Below are positions 1-13,094 of a DNA stretch of 64,000 nucleotides, piece by piece. The notes beneath the pieces are model-generated. The model had not been told where the DNA came from, did no database searches, and saw nothing but the letters and a program-made list of their open reading frames with translations. The position numbers were made by a program, and so were the translations under genes. Source of the DNA: Sipunculus nudus (taxonomy: Eukaryota; Annelida; Sipuncula; Golfingiida; Sipunculidae); contig CM049318.1 in assembly GCA_026874595.1 (NCBI GenBank), forward strand, positions 42,140,456 to 42,204,455. The letters are read 5' to 3'. How positions within the stretch are numbered: the stretch's first letter is position 1; each line of letters starts with the position of its first letter.

Positions 1-362
1 TCAATGAAATCTACTTGAAATTTTTAGACAGCCTTTTTTATATAACCTTTCACCTTAAGTCGAGAATTTTCCATTTCTCGAACCATCTAAAGAATCTAAC
101 ACGGTATACACATTCAAAGATCATACTAGAAAAACGAATGCCGTGTCTCAACATATTAGGGTCTACACATGAGCTCGCCCCGGCTCGGCCAGGCGAGAAA
201 GCCCCAAGCTAGCATGACAACGAGAGTTCAACCAGTACGGATTAAGCTGAGAGTGCAACACCCTGCCAGGCGCGGCAGCCACAACACGAGTTACGCCCGT
301 GTCACACAACAAAAAAGACATCTGTAAAACTTGTGCACACAATAAAAAGGGCACCTGTAACA
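1..362 (-). mobile_element. Solo LTR copy 1, cut by the window edge
   Basis: Reading the minus strand, it starts with TGTTACAGGTGCCC and runs through a GC-richer U3-like part to a TATA-like TATATAAA near position 35, where the match to the other copies fades at the window edge. The same sequence recurs at 16306, 19190, 27955 and 59238. No gag or pol is attached, so I read it as a solo or truncated LTR of an unnamed LTR-retrotransposon family. Confidence 0.7.
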
Positions 363-1007
363 ATATTTTCACAAAACAACGTTATTTATGTCATATAAGC
401 TAACGCATTCACAAGACGGGACTTGTTGAGGATTTGTATACTATAGGACCATACAACCAAATGGCAACCGACTGCAGGTTTCTGTCAATTTCTTAAAAAC
501 GCAGTGCACTTAAATGCATGTTTTCAGGTAATTAACAAGTCTGAAACAATGTTGGTGTAAAAACGCACCCTTTTTAACAGACATGAAGAACAGCGGGTTA
601 CTTGTCGTAAGTAAATCAGAATGACAAGATACAGTTTCTAGGCCTTACATTTGGCACTTTATACATAGTGATTAATATCTAGAGTATAACATTATGACAA
701 ATTGAAAAAGGTTGTCCTCGATGTCTTTAGTATTTACCTACGTATTTACATTCACGGAAAGTTACGTTTGAATATCTAGTTTAGTATATCAGCTGTTATC
801 AGCATTTATATAAAATTTTATACTTTAGAAGCTGAGCATTATGGATAGAAGATCTATTTAAAACAAAAAAAATTATTTTAATTAAAACTGTTGTTTGCCA
901 ACATTTGTCAAGTCTAATGAGGTATTGATGTGTTTATTAACACTGTAATATAATCGTGTAAGTCTGCAGTTCAATTTGCCAACTGAATCACCAACCTAGC
1001 TTTATAT
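363..1007. other. AT-rich intergenic or intronic DNA
   Basis: No open frame with coding character, no RNA gene and no tandem repeat seen. A poly-A run lies near 865. Confidence 0.6.
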
Positions 1008-1290
1008 ATGTTATCATTAAATACACCTGCTGATTAATAATTGAACAACAGGTTTTATGATGACTTCTTCAAACCTAAAGAAAAACTGATCCATAATTAA
1101 GACTACATAATTCTTAGACTTCACTTGCTCATTTAATTAGCTTGATAAATGTTATCATTTAATACACCTGCTGATTAATAATTAAATAACACGTTTTATG
1201 ATGACTTCCTCAAACCTAAAGAAAATTTGATCCATAATTGAGACTACATCATTCTTTGACTAAATATTTTGGAATGTCACTAGCTCATTA
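1008..1290. repeat. Two-copy tandem duplication, 141 bp
   Basis: The segment starting ATGTTATCATTAAATACACC at 1008 is repeated from 1149 with scattered substitutions. The second copy degrades after about 1260. No coding content is seen. Confidence 0.85.
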
Positions 1291-1349
1291 ATTATGATTT
1301 AAAGAGAGCTTTATGTTAGGAATAGAAAATTATACGTACCTACGCGCAT

Positions 1350-1371
1350 GGGGGGGGGGGGGGGGGGGAGG
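1350..1371 (+). repeat. Poly-G tract
   Basis: A near-pure run of about 18 G. It could adopt G-quadruplex structure, and its length is prone to sequencing error. Confidence 0.9.
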
Positions 1372-1890
1372 GACTTGTCTCCCCTTCCCTCCAGTCCCTT
1401 ATGGAAGTGCGTCCATGACATTTGCTTGGTCACGAGAATAATATTTACCGTAAATTATTTTCTGAAAATGTGAGGAAATCACTGGTAATTTCAGCTAAAT
1501 CCAATTTTCTGTAATTTTTGCACCGAGTGTATAGTACCCGGGGCATCGATGTATGTTTTTGCTGAATCAGCCAGGCTGAGGTAGAGATATGCATGCAGTT
1601 ATATAGGCCTAGTCAGTATATTCCACCCGGGCAGTGAAAATTTTTGATTGTTCTCTCGCACTTCAATATGTGTTTTACGTATAGATTCAGAATATTAGTT
1701 GGGATTTTATTTTCGTGGTTTTCGTGGATCATGGTAATTTCCGAATTCATGATTCCAGCGATAAAAAAAATCACACAGGCAGAAAATATCTCAACGACAG
1801 CAGGTGGTCGACTTCGTCTATGGTTATTATTTCTGTCTGAGTTTTCAATAAAGGTACAGAAATTGTTTATTATTATTTTACGATTGCAGT

Positions 1891-1892
<2 letters not shown>

Positions 1893-1940
<48 letters not shown>
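1893..1940. repeat. (TA)n microsatellite
   Basis: About 24 TA dinucleotides. An upstream short open frame runs into it and is not credible as a gene. Confidence 0.97.
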
Positions 1941-1942
<2 letters not shown>

Positions 1943-2639
1943 AGTGTGCTAAATTACTATTTGTGTAAAAAACTAAAATACGTGATTAATATGTTGTCAA
2001 TTCCATTATGTTCACTAATATCAGACAATTACTGCACCCTGAAATGTTTACAATAAAACAACTTCAAACTTTACTTTTAACTGAAAACATATCCTCATTT
2101 CCATTTTTCAACATTTCTGGTAAATAGTGTGTATGAGGATATGCAGATACTAATAAACCACGAATTCTCATTGTCTTTCCAGGAATTCAAATATCCCACG
2201 ATATGCGTTTTGTAAAAAAAAAAAGCCAACGATATTATCGGAGTCTACAGTATCTGACAGGTGGCCGTGAGCGGATAAAGAACTAACATGAAAATATCAG
2301 GCCAAGACCCATCATTTACTTATATTTTTTTTTCAATCTTGTAGAGTCACTCGGCACCAGTACTTTTAAGAATACATGTGGTTATGCTTTAATGTGCATG
2401 TGACCAATGGCATTGGTTTTCATCAACTGAATGAAAATGTTTTGAAATTTAGGACATTTCCTTATTTTTATTCCTGCAACATTCAACTTTGGTTTCATAA
2501 AATTAATTCATTAAGTTAATTAAGCCTGTACGACTGATTACTTTATTTCAGCCTACTATTCTAAACGTGTCTGCAAATTTATAAGAAAGAAATTATAAAA
2601 TTTCAAAGAGCATTTAATAAAGATTAAAATTTGACTTAA
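1941..2639. other. AT-rich DNA without visible genes
   Basis: Nothing recognised on either strand; short homopolymer runs only. Confidence 0.6.
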
Positions 2640-3110
2640 AAGCTGGCCCCATGATTCGCCAAAAATTGGTGAGGCTCCAGCCTGTCCTGCCCCACCGCTT
2701 CCGCTGGCTCTGAAATGACAAATGCGTGAGTTCTCATAGGCGCCGTGTGGGCCTCGTGGTAAGCCGTTTCGCGGCAACCACCGTAGTAGACCCCAGTAAA
2801 CCTCAGGTAAACCTACTCATGCCGCACTGGCACCCTGCCAGAGCCGGGATGACCGTACTGGCAACCTATTGGCGCCCTATTGGGGCCGAAGTAAAAGGTG
2901 GGTAATCGGCATAAAACGTACTATAACCCTATTGGAACCGTAAATAGCCCATAGGAGAACTAGAACCTTTGAAGGACCGTCAGTACAGAATTCAACCCGG
3001 GTTTAGAGTCAAAACCGTAAAAGAGGGGCACCCGGATGTGCCCGGGCTACCCGTGAATGCGTGACAGGGGCCTAACCTCAGCCTGCAAATCGGATTGTTT
3101 TCATATATAC
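2640..3110. repeat. GC-richer island, likely dispersed repeat
   Basis: It stands out from the AT-rich flanks. Inside are degenerate short motifs around CCTATTGG (2866, 2875, 2928) and a CCCGG-rich end. No open frame crosses it and no tRNA cloverleaf could be folded by eye. A decayed short element or SINE-like repeat is possible; the family is unknown. Confidence 0.35.
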
Positions 3111-5700
3111 CATTCAATTATAGGCGGCAAGCCTAAGCTGAAAATTTAATGAATATAAAAAATACTTTAACTTCATCAAAATTATAGCCGTTGTTCCAGT
3201 CAATAAGATAACAAAATGATGATGTAACACCTATGAATTTTAAATAACTGACTTAATGACTGAAGAGGCTGATTAATCATACCTTAAGGTGATTCAGAGT
3301 GCAGCAAAACTAAATTCTCCGTTTGTTAAGTTAATATGTAATTCTATACATGTGCATCCGTAATCTCTCTTGTAGGTCCTGCTAGAATATCGTTTTCCTA
3401 TGCGGTTCTGTTGAAATGCATTTTTTTAACAAACTATTTTATATAGGTCAAGCTGCCTGTATTATCCCAGTACCTGCTGTCCACATATGTAGTACATTGA
3501 TACATGTTTCCATAATATAAATATATTAAGTATTCAACACAGATTACGTGTTACTAGTCGTTTTATTTTTTTTTTTATTTTTATAAAATGCTTTTATCAG
3601 ATGAATAAGCATAATACTAAAATAACAATGTCCCCCCCCCCCCCTCTTTCAGTCATCACTATAATGACCATCATACCCCCCCCCCCCAACAAAGAAACAA
3701 AAAATTCATATTATATGTCAAAGATCTTGTACAGTTTATTATCAAATATAGATTGAAATATGTATTGAACCCGAACTTTTATCTTAATAGGAAATGGCTG
3801 ACATCACTGAAAATCGGACATGAAAACATTTTGATTGCTTTATCTGGAGCATGAATGAATATCTTTACACTTGAATGCTCTGAGCATCTCCTTAGAGTAT
3901 AAACATATATAACTTAGACATGCCTACAGGAAACCATCATTCCGATAATATAAATGTCCCTGATTTTTTTGTAAATATAAGTTTTATATAAGCAGCAGTT
4001 ATTGCAAGAGAAATATATGTAAATATACATAAGATGCATATAAATCGTGATCCGGAGTGTTTCCTATACGTATATTATCTGTATAGGGGTTATCCATTTT
4101 GAAACGTGTTTTATCCTCTTAAACTATAAATGATATGCATTATCAGCATTGAATCCCCTTAATATGGAATGAAACCCCTTAGCTCTATATAACATGCTCC
4201 ACCTAATACTATATGACATCTTATGTATAGACAATACCACGGTGGGAAAGGTTCAGGGGAATTACACCCTTATCAATCACAAGGTTAGAAGGTTTGCACT
4301 AAAAAAAATTAAAATACTGCGCACTTTTATGGGTTTTTTTCACAGAAGTTATTAAATATAAAATCGACCGCTGGCGCAAGCCCATCGGCCGATAATGGGT
4401 CGGATCGACCGAAAGCGCGTGACATATAAATATATATCAGCTAAAGTTTTCTTTTTTAGATTTTTTTTCGGGGGGGGGGCTTATTTCTATGGTTCACAAT
4501 ATAAGGGCAAGGAACCAATCATCTGTCTCTAGACATTTCCAAAAATGGTTACTTCTATTAATATCGTAACACCAACATTATGTTTAACTCTCTTGGAATT
4601 TTATGGTCAATGTTTTCATTAAGTAAATCTTTAGAATGAACTTTGAAAGGAAGGTTGCAACCATTTATATGCCAGTGCCAAATATCTGTATTAGTTTACT
4701 GTTTACTGTGTCCTGTGTAAGCATGTTGAGCATGACCCTTTATAACAGCAAAAACGGTCATTTTGGGATTCACCAAGGAAAGGTCTTTCAACGTAACCAT
4801 CAATCTTTAATTTTGGAGTGTTTGACTGCGATTCTTTAGAATTATATACTAATCCATCAAGTTTCTGGCTTAATTAAAGTTAAATCTCACCAGTGAGTTA
4901 ACCATCATTTGTTATGGAGACTTCTTTACCGCGTCATCTCAATTAATTACATCGTAACATGCGTCGCTATTTTTGTATTTATGTCACAATATGTTTACAA
5001 GTTGAAGTTTTAAGCCCGCATGTAAACGAAATCGCCCCGCTGTCCCCGGAACACCACCGATCAAAGTCCGCTTTTAAGCTTTTAAGCTTTTACGCTGCCA
5101 ATATCAACTGGCGAAGTTCAACACCAAGTTCGGTAGCTACATCTATGTTACACTGAGAGACAGGTCCTAATCTCACACTCTCTATAGACATCTCAAAGAG
5201 ACTATCGACACCGAGCAAGACATCATAACTGGAGTATCTCTCCAGTTCATTCACAATTCTCAAAAGACTCAAACGATGGCCTAACTCTGGTGTCTTTACA
5301 CTCAACGTTACAATTGTCTGATAGAGTCTGATTTCTTTATAAATATTCCGAAATTATGTATCAAATCCCGTGAATTAAATGCATTTTATTAAATTTTTTT
5401 TACAGACAAACATATTAACCCCCTTGACATTGAGACATTTGCTGATGTTTCATTGCATGTAAGTAGGGGTGGGTTTTAATACTAACTTCATGTGTTTACC
5501 CCCTCAAAATAGTTAAACCCTCCTGTACATGGCCTCTGAAAGTTGTGAGGTCGTGAAAAACGTTAAAGCCATCATAAAGCGAACTCCTGTTCAGGATACA
5601 AGGCTTACAAGGGTTGATGTGAGTGGCATCGTTGCTATGAGAACGACCCGCTTGGTAACATTCATGTATTCAGGTATTCCACACACGGACCTTCATGTCC
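3111..5700. other. Low-complexity, AT-rich DNA
   Basis: Contains two poly-C runs (about 3632 and 3676), a poly-G run (4470) and a small hairpin near 4380 (CCCAT...ATGGG). Short open frames at 4636-4839 and 4959-5305 show no domain, splice-site or codon evidence, so I call no gene. Confidence 0.55.
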
Positions 5701-5704
5701 TATG

Positions 5705-6445
5705 ATATTGGTCCGACAGCTCGGGGGAGTTTATTTATTTTTTTGAGTGCAAAAGGTTTATGGGTTGTTCCTATAGGAATAATATATGGGAAATTCGAAT
5801 CTGAAATTCTTATTAACCTATCGGTAGCCGTTTTCTCATAAAACAACTGAGAAGAGGAGTCCCCGTAGGTATGGAGGACACGAAATGTAAATCTCATGAA
5901 ATTAATATTTGGCGATTTCTCAGCTCACAAATGAAAAAAAAACAGGCTTTTGATATCAATACCTAAGTTTCTTATTCCAACAAACTTGGTGGTACTATTT
6001 ATAAATTTGTATTTCTGGCGGCCATTTTGAAATCCAAGATGGCTGCCATCAAAGTCATGTTTTGATTACCTTTTTCATAAATTTACTACTCTAATTTTCT
6101 CCTACAGTCTAAAAATAAATTAACCAAGCCTCAAAATAGCTTAAAACGACAAAGGATTATTTTGCAATAATTAATGCATGACCTTTCGATGTAAAGGTAA
6201 TATATTTATGACATTTATTATAAGAGGCACTGAGCGAGGAAAAAGGCATTTTCCCCTATTTCGACAAACTTTTCAATATTTGATTTTCCATTTATCCTTA
6301 CGCGTCTTAGGGTGACCAAATGCAAACACGGTATGTTTACCAGGAGCTGTCATAGAATTCAATATGGCACCTATAAAATATGTGCCAATAACAATGTTGA
6401 AAAGGTGCAATATATGTTTATTATGAGCATCTAAACACTTGACAC
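5705..6445 (+). repeat. Left long inverted-repeat arm
   Basis: It pairs with 9710-10480 in reverse orientation. Landmarks shared by both arms are GGCGGCCATTTTGAAATCCA, GAGGCACTGAGCGAGGAAAA and GAATTCAATATGGCA. Both arms carry small indels, so the copies are old. Confidence 0.85.
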
Positions 6446-6689
6446 AAGACTCTACTTGGAAGAACACTATTAATATATACTTTTATTTTACAAGTAGTTA
6501 ATAACTCGTGCAAGGCACTCTCTGTGGCTCCGATGTTAGCGTTCAGTAGACCGCAGGGTTGGAGGACACGGAGAAAACCACTATTGCCATACGTTAAATT
6601 GTCTGTTGTCATACGTTTGTCCTTTGCTATACTATTGTTAACCATTTGTCTGTTGATGTTAGCCATGAATACACAACTCAGTATGCATC

Positions 6690-7160
6690 TATATTATTTG
6701 GCTGGCAAGCCTAACTTGAGTCGTGATAGAAACGTTGCTTGGGAATGTACTGCTGCACTAACCTATCCTGTTGCGTTGATAAAACAGGATAAAAACCAAA
6801 AAGAATACGTGTGAACTCACGAACCAAATTGAAAGTCCGTATCTATGGTAACGAGTCATTTCCGGTATCGAGTACACGTTGGCTATCGTCCATTGCCCCG
6901 TGTGAGCCATGTGTGCATTCATGCGGTTAGAAATTAAACAAACATGTAAAGGGATTTACCAGAATGGTGAGTTAAATCGGAATTTTTCTCGCACATGGCA
7001 GATGTTCTTTGAAAGTATACTAATAACCTAATGCTTGGTCTGGTTTATGTGAAGCGAAAGGCAGCGTATACGTAAGCAATGAGGCTTTGTCATATATGTC
7101 GGAAATATTTGCATCCTCATAGCGCCTTACAGTGCGGTCCTGTAGGATGTAAAGGCCGAC
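6690..7160 (+). repeat. Dispersed repeat, inverted mate at 41.3-41.76 kb
   Basis: Blocks such as CTTGAGTCGTGATA, TCTATGGTAACGAG and GAAAGTATACTAA occur here and, in the same order on the opposite strand, at 41300-41760. It lies inside the long-inverted-repeat element and may be part of that family's interior. Confidence 0.65.
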
Positions 7161-7953
7161 ATGAGGGCCGATATGGCGCTACTGTAGATATGTGAACATT
7201 CCGTGCGATATCACAATGGGATTTGTAAATGAACAATGCTGTATTCAGCTATAATGTAAAGTGTAATCTTTAACTATTTCTCGAACAATTGCCAATCTGA
7301 CAAAAGTTAATGTAGAATAAACAGGTGCCCTGTAAATACTATATCTATCTTTATCAATTTATCTTTTTACTAATTAGAACAGCGAATGTTAATTCGAGTC
7401 CTCTTAATCAAAAATAAAATATTATTTTTTTATATTCTTAAGCATTTACAAGTTTGGTGAGCTTCAATAATAAGAACATATATGTCAAAAACTGTTTATG
7501 GTAATTGATGAATATAAAACAATTTGGCGTGCACTCTTGCTCCCTTTGTTATTACTTTTGTTGGTAATGCATAAAAGGAAACACATGCAAAATTTAGTCG
7601 GATCAATCTTCCTTAATTATATATTCAATATTAAGAAACTTGCAGTCTCCTCGGATGAAATTTCTATTTTTCCATTGCTTTTGTGAAGGCTATCTCAGTT
7701 TTCTTGATGAAATGACCCTTCATTGTCAGTAATTAGCTATGTTTCCTTGCCTTGAATTCACACGTTTTTTAACAGGCCTGCCCGTTACCATACTGACGCT
7801 ACATAGCTGATATATACGCAGAGGCTTTCCCTGGAGAATCGCCTGACATGGTAGAAGGCTGCTTGGGTTTACACAACGGATCTGTTCCAAAGGATCTTCA
7901 TGTTTCTTCTACTATATGCATTCCGTAACTTATACCAGTAAATGTATCAATGG

Positions 7954-8555
7954 CTAAAAGGACACCAGCTGGGATTCTCTTCCAGTTTGCCAAATGAATG
8001 TCAAAAACCCTTTGTTCTTCATCATTCGACCAAGAGCTTCCACTTTTCCTGTATTCACAAAGGAAACTTTCGATCCTGTGAATGCATGAAGAGCAGGCAG
8101 TGCTGATTTAACTGAATTATACATATTTGCCACAAGTCGTGATCTGTTGATATACCTCAGTGTGATTTTGGGGCTGAGACATTCAACCAAACGGATGAAG
8201 GGTGGTTATCAAACTGAGATACGAGATATAACAGGAGTATGAATACATCTGTGTCAGGACTTCTCAATGCTATGTTTGTGTAAAGAATACCCTGAATGTG
8301 ATACATAGTCCGAGTGCCTGCCTCTGCATGATGCCAGACAATGGTTGGGATATCTTCAGGGTGAATATTTCTATATTCGACAGCGGTGGAGTCTCTTTCT
8401 ATGATTTCAAAGTAAGTTGATGATCGTTCAACACATCCTTGTTGGCATGCTATGGCCACTCACCATGCAGAATGCAGTTTAAAGCTTTTTTCTGCCAATC
8501 TATGGTTCTGTTGAGAGCCTGTTGTTGTATGTGTAGAGTTACCTCTAGATTTAGA

Positions 8556-8603
<48 letters not shown>

Positions 8604-8814
8604 AGAGTTCAACGTCCTTAACTGAAGGAGTAAGGTAGGTGTCAAAGACCAAATTTATTTGAGGAGACATAGTGCAAAGCTTAACAAGTATCATCTCGGC
8701 TATCTCACTGTCGATCAATGTCTTCTTCTGGAGCGCCCGTTTATATAAATAATGTTCTAAAGTAGACCAGTAAAGGTTCTGACGTATTTGTCTATCCTTC
8801 AGCCAAAACATCAA
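7954..8814 (-). pseudogene. Remnant of a PIN/FEN-like nuclease-type protein gene
   Basis: Minus-strand fragments read in order. First is VFDTYLTPSVKD (near 8625). Next is a Q/W-containing stretch (near 8480). Then come AEAGTRTMYHIQG and RSPDTDVFILLLY (near 8330-8230), and LPALHAFTGSKVSFV (near 8080). I associate this order of VFDxY, EADTR, SPDTDV and HAFTGxD motifs with a dispersed protein family of unknown function in invertebrate genomes. Its spaced acidic residues recall PIN/FEN nucleases. The gene is dead: a TA microsatellite sits after the first motif, frameshifts and a stop separate the fragments, and EADTR has become EAGTR. The family and nuclease assignments are inference from motifs recalled and read by eye. 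Confidence 0.6.
8556..8604. repeat. (TA)n(TG)n microsatellite inside the pseudogene
   Basis: About 20 TA units followed by TG units, interrupting the minus-strand coding remnant right after its VFDTYLTPSVKD motif. Confidence 0.97.
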
Positions 8815-9709
8815 CTGAGAAGACCCTTTTCAGTGCAAACAGATATCTCTACTGCCTGTCGACTAGCAGAAATGTCCCAGGTGATATTAAGCTAGGTCTG
8901 CTTCATTGCTTCACAGGAAGTGGACACCAATGATGTGAGCAAATTCCGGATCGTTACTTAGCAAATGCCACAAGGTTTGAAATACCGAATCTTCAATCTT
9001 TGCATCTACAGCTGTGGTCTACTATCAATATAGAAACGAAGCTGGTCTAAATACGGGGCACAAGAAACTTATTTGGTCGTCTGCTCTGCCTCAGTGCTAA
9101 TTACTAAAATTGACCTGGAAAAGGTTTTCCCCCACCCACTGAGACCTTTTCCCCCACTCAATGACACGAGTGTCCCCTCCTAGGCATATTTGGATGGAAG
9201 TGTGAACAGTTCCTATACAAGATAGAGAACATGTTTGAAAATGAGGATCCACCAGCCGCACCTAATGTGCCTAATGTAGATGCTATGTTCATGCTCCTCC
9301 AATCCAATATCTGCCAAGTACCTATATTGTGAGTTAGCCCATATGATACTCGTCAAGCTTTACAGTATGCCTCTTCAAGTAGACCTGGGCTTTGACACAT
9401 ACATTACAGTTAAGGACATTGACCTTAATGAATGATCAGCAGGTAACTGTGCATATACAATGAAAGGGTCGTTTTGTTGCGATAATTCAGTGATTTGTGC
9501 ACTTCCTGCACTTTACAATTAATATACTTGTGCACTCTATGGAATGGACAAGTTAAGCAACATTAATGATGAGGAATGTTAAAGACTACACTTTACACGA
9601 TAGTTGAAAAAAAAAACAACTTTGTTCAGAAAACAATTCCATGGGATATGATACGGAAGGACCTAGACACAACAACTCACAGGTGTGTGAGAACTGCGCC
9701 CTTGCTATT

Positions 9710-10480
9710 AGAATCATCCTTGTGTCACCATGGCCAGTGTTTTTGAAGCTCATATAAAACATAGCGCACCTTTGTAACATTTTATTGTATATATTTAACG
9801 GTTGCCATATTGAATTCCAAAATGATTCAAGCAAATAATTGGTTGACCCAAACATTTAGGTATAGGCAACAACATAATGTTTCTTTGGCTTCTGGGAGCC
9901 ACAAAATGCCAAATATTGAAAAGTTTGTCGAAATAGGGGAAAAATGCCTTTTTCCTCGCTCAGTGCCTCTTGTATGTCATAAATATATTACCTTTTCATC
10001 GAAAGGTCATGCATTTATTATTGCTAAATAATCCTTTGTCGTTTTATACTATTTTGAGGCTTGGTTAATTTATTTTTAGACTGTAGGAGAAAATTAAAGT
10101 AGTAAATTGATGAAAACGGTAACCAAAACATGAATTTGATGGCAGCCATCTTGGATTTCAAAATGGCCGCCAGAGATACAAATCTATAAATAGTACCACC
10201 AAGCCTGTTGGAATAAGAAACTTAGGTATAGATACCAAAAGCCTGTTTTTTGTCATTTGTGAGCTCGGAAATCGCAATATATTAATTTCATGAGATTTAC
10301 ATTTCGTGTCCTTCATATCTAAGGTTACCCCTCTTTTCAGTAGTTTTATTAGAAAACGGCTACCAATAGGTTAATAAGAATTTTCAGATTCGAATTCCCC
10401 GTATATTTTTCCTATAGGAACAACCCATAAAACTTTTGCACTCAAAAACATAAACTCCCTCGAGCTCTCGGACCATATAT
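9710..10480 (-). repeat. Right long inverted-repeat arm
   Basis: Reverse-complement mate of 5705-6445. Apparent open frames at 9586-9855 and 9810-10031 overlap this arm and are not genes. Confidence 0.85.
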
Positions 10481-11598
10481 CTCTGATGAACGAATATTAC
10501 GGACCATGGGCCAAATGTAAGCGCATGTTGTAGACACTATCGCAACAATTTTGTACCTAAAGGTCCAGTAAAATTCCCTCTGCCGAGATGACAAGAGCAG
10601 CTGGCAGCATTTGTCTCAACCCGTGTATTAACTGTCAAATTGCGAATCGTGATCGTTTCAGTCAGCCGGTACATTTTGACTGCGCTCGTCGCATGTGCTG
10701 ATCGCCTGAGCCAGATTTTGTTAGGCCTACTGTCAAGAGTGGTGGTCCGATAAACGTTAATACTGAGGCAGAGGGTTATAGTGTTTTAAAGTCTCACCGA
10801 ACTCAACATAAGCGACGGCCTAAAAATATTGAGACAAATTAAATGGGAATATTAGTAGCCAATTGGAAGCCCGGAATAGGCGATGACTGAATGAACCATG
10901 TTGGTTTTGAAAAAAAAAAAGATTCTGGAAATGACCACTACTGACGTCACTGGAAAAGACCTTAGTTCAGCGAGGCGGTGATGTGTGGCGCTGACCGTCC
11001 GGGAACCGGCCAAGATTACCAGTCCATGAAATTGAGAGGGTCAGATAGTGGTAAATTAGTTATATAAGTTGCCGCAAGATGGCTGTACCGATACTAAGAG
11101 CGATACAACGCGGGAACGTTTGGTTCCTCTGTCAGAAGCAACAATTAAGTCATAACTATTTCATGGACTGGGCCAGTCTAGGGTTGATGAGTTTATTACA
11201 ATACCAATATTTTGGTTCCATTGTTTGTGTATGGACTTGGTCAGGTTCCCCTGAGTACAAGACCATTAAATAATTGTTTACTCTCCTTTTTTCGGGTTAT
11301 TTTTTTTCTGTTTTTCTTTCTTCTGCCATGTTTGAGCTTGATCTCACATATGGCTGATTTTCAAAATCGGACCTTTATGCATAATACTAGTCTGAGGTGA
11401 TAGAGTTGCCCCTGATATCTACTTTGGACCTTGACCTGTTTGCTATGGGCATACACTCCATTGCTGATTCCCAATTATCAGTCAGCTGAGAGCGTCAAGG
11501 GTGATTGCAAAAATTTTGTTTTTCTTTAAAGGACATACCTAAAATATTTTGGGAAGATATGCCTTAATATAACTACATTACCTGGACTAAGTATTTAT
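10481..11598. other. No gene recognised
   Basis: Mixed-composition DNA. Short overlapping open frames around 11079-11400 lack domain or splice evidence. Confidence 0.5.
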
Positions 11599-11728
11599 CT
11601 ATATTTGCTTTTTGTTAAAGAAAAATATATATTTTGGATTTATTTTGGCAGAATGTAATAAATAGTCAATATATTCAAGTAATGATATGCAATTATTATC
11701 AAGATTTAAGGTCAATTCTTGAAAATTC
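11599..11728 (-). CDS. Possible terminal exon (very tentative)
   Basis: On the minus strand an acceptor-like TTTTGTTTGATAG precedes an open segment encoding NFQELTLNLDNNCISLLEYI and ending at a stop at 11599. Its phase fits the exon at 12436-12491, which leaves two bases of a codon. Only phase and one splice site support it, and AT-rich DNA gives such matches by chance. No protein family recognised. Confidence 0.15.
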
Positions 11729-12092
11729 CTATCAAACAAAAGAATAATTAAAACATATTTTGGTATAAAAATACCAGAATACCTTTCTATCAACAAAAAC
11801 AACCATAACATACAAAAGACGTAGTGAGACGTGAACACCAAAACTTTCCATGCATACCCCTCATGCTTGAAAAAAATGGTTGAACATTTTTCTGATAGAA
11901 TCTTTGATTTAGACGTATTTTCATATACATACTTCTTAAAAGTTTTTCTTCAATGATATTGGCATAAAAACAAAAAAAAATCTTGGGATATGGAAATATT
12001 TTCATTGTTGTCCGAAATTAACAAAAGCTTGATACATTTTTGATAGAATGAATAAAAGGAAGATGTAAAGTCACTCTCCCACTCAAAAGTTC

Positions 12093-12188
12093 AACCAAAT
12101 AACTACGGTATAAATGATATGGACAACCAAATAACTACGGTATAAATGATATGGACAACCAAATAACTACGGTATAAATGATATGGAC
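12093..12188. repeat. Three perfect 32-bp tandem copies
   Basis: Copies start at 12093, 12125 and 12157, each beginning AACCAAATAACTACGG. They are identical, so the expansion is recent. Confidence 0.97.
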
Positions 12189-12435
12189 ACTTTTAAAGAA
12201 CAGACCAGGCTCTATAAATACTTAAAAGTGCATGACTCAAGAATAATTTTTCAAAAAGTTGTAGCCATTTATGTGTTTATTTTTGCCAAAGTTTTCACTC
12301 ACAAAATAAAAACTGATCATGTACGTTTAACTGAAATATCTTTATCAATAAATGCTGTATATTATTGGTTAAGTTTTGAATCTCACTCACAAATTAACCA
12401 TTAAACTTTCATAAATAAATCTTCAAAGGTACTAC

Positions 12436-12491
12436 CTGTGCAGATAATTCCAACCAATCTGGCACCATCTCTTAAGATATCCAAGATTATC
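12436..12491 (-). CDS. Possible internal exon, 56 bp
   Basis: On the minus strand the acceptor TTATTTCTTACACAG and the donor CAG|GTAGTA bracket 56 bp. Two frames are open: DNLGYLKRWCQIGWNYLH, in phase with the exon at 13095-13214, and IILDILRDGARLVGIICT. Protein identity unknown. Splice sites are good but the segment is short. Confidence 0.3.
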
Positions 12492-13094
12492 CTGTGTAAG
12501 AAATAATAAGATAATCAGTGCAATAACCACGGAGAGTTTGTATGAATGTTTACATGAAATACACCATGAAAAGGGAAATTTGACATCTGATAGACCCCTT
12601 TTATAAGAATTATGTTGCCTACATTTGTTAAGCTTTGAATGATGATCAGAAAATGAGTAAGCCGGATTAATTTTTTTTTATTTCAAAGCCACACAAATAA
12701 CTGCAGAGTTATAAATGTCAGCTGAGTGTTAAATGTGAATCTCCCTATACAAACCGACAAAAAATACTCACTACAAAAATATTAATTATAGGTGGCTCAA
12801 GTACAAAAGATAAATTCATCTAAGATGGATTAGCATAGCATATTTCCAAGCAATGTATGGATTAATTATTAAAAAAAATGGAATTCTTTATGAACTTCAA
12901 ATGAAAATATTTTTCTCAAACTTTAGCAATTTGTTCAAATGTAGGACTGATAAGAGGAATGTATATGTACATGTTTATTATTTTCAATTAATGACCCTTA
13001 ATTTATGTGTAGCAGGGATTAATACTCAGATGTGTCTGACTGTTAAGATGTTTGCAATGATATAGCTCATATATAGAATACAGGTCATTATTAC

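Larger units (their letters stand above)
5705..10480. mobile_element. Putative DNA transposon with ~750-bp terminal inverted repeats
   Basis: The left arm (about 5705-6445) is the diverged reverse complement of the right arm (about 9710-10480). Both outer ends carry a TGGTCCGA-like start followed by CTCGGGGGAG/CTCGAGGGAG. The 3.3 kb between them holds a decayed minus-strand gene with PIN/FEN-like acidic motifs (7954-8814) and a dispersed repeat (6690-7160). No clear target-site duplication is visible. Two unrelated inverted copies of one repeat is the alternative, but the single gene remnant between the arms and outer ends that coincide within a few bases favour one element. Confidence 0.6.

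Noticed and set aside
9586-10031. Open frames on both strands
   Set aside because: They overlap the right inverted-repeat arm and have no coding features.
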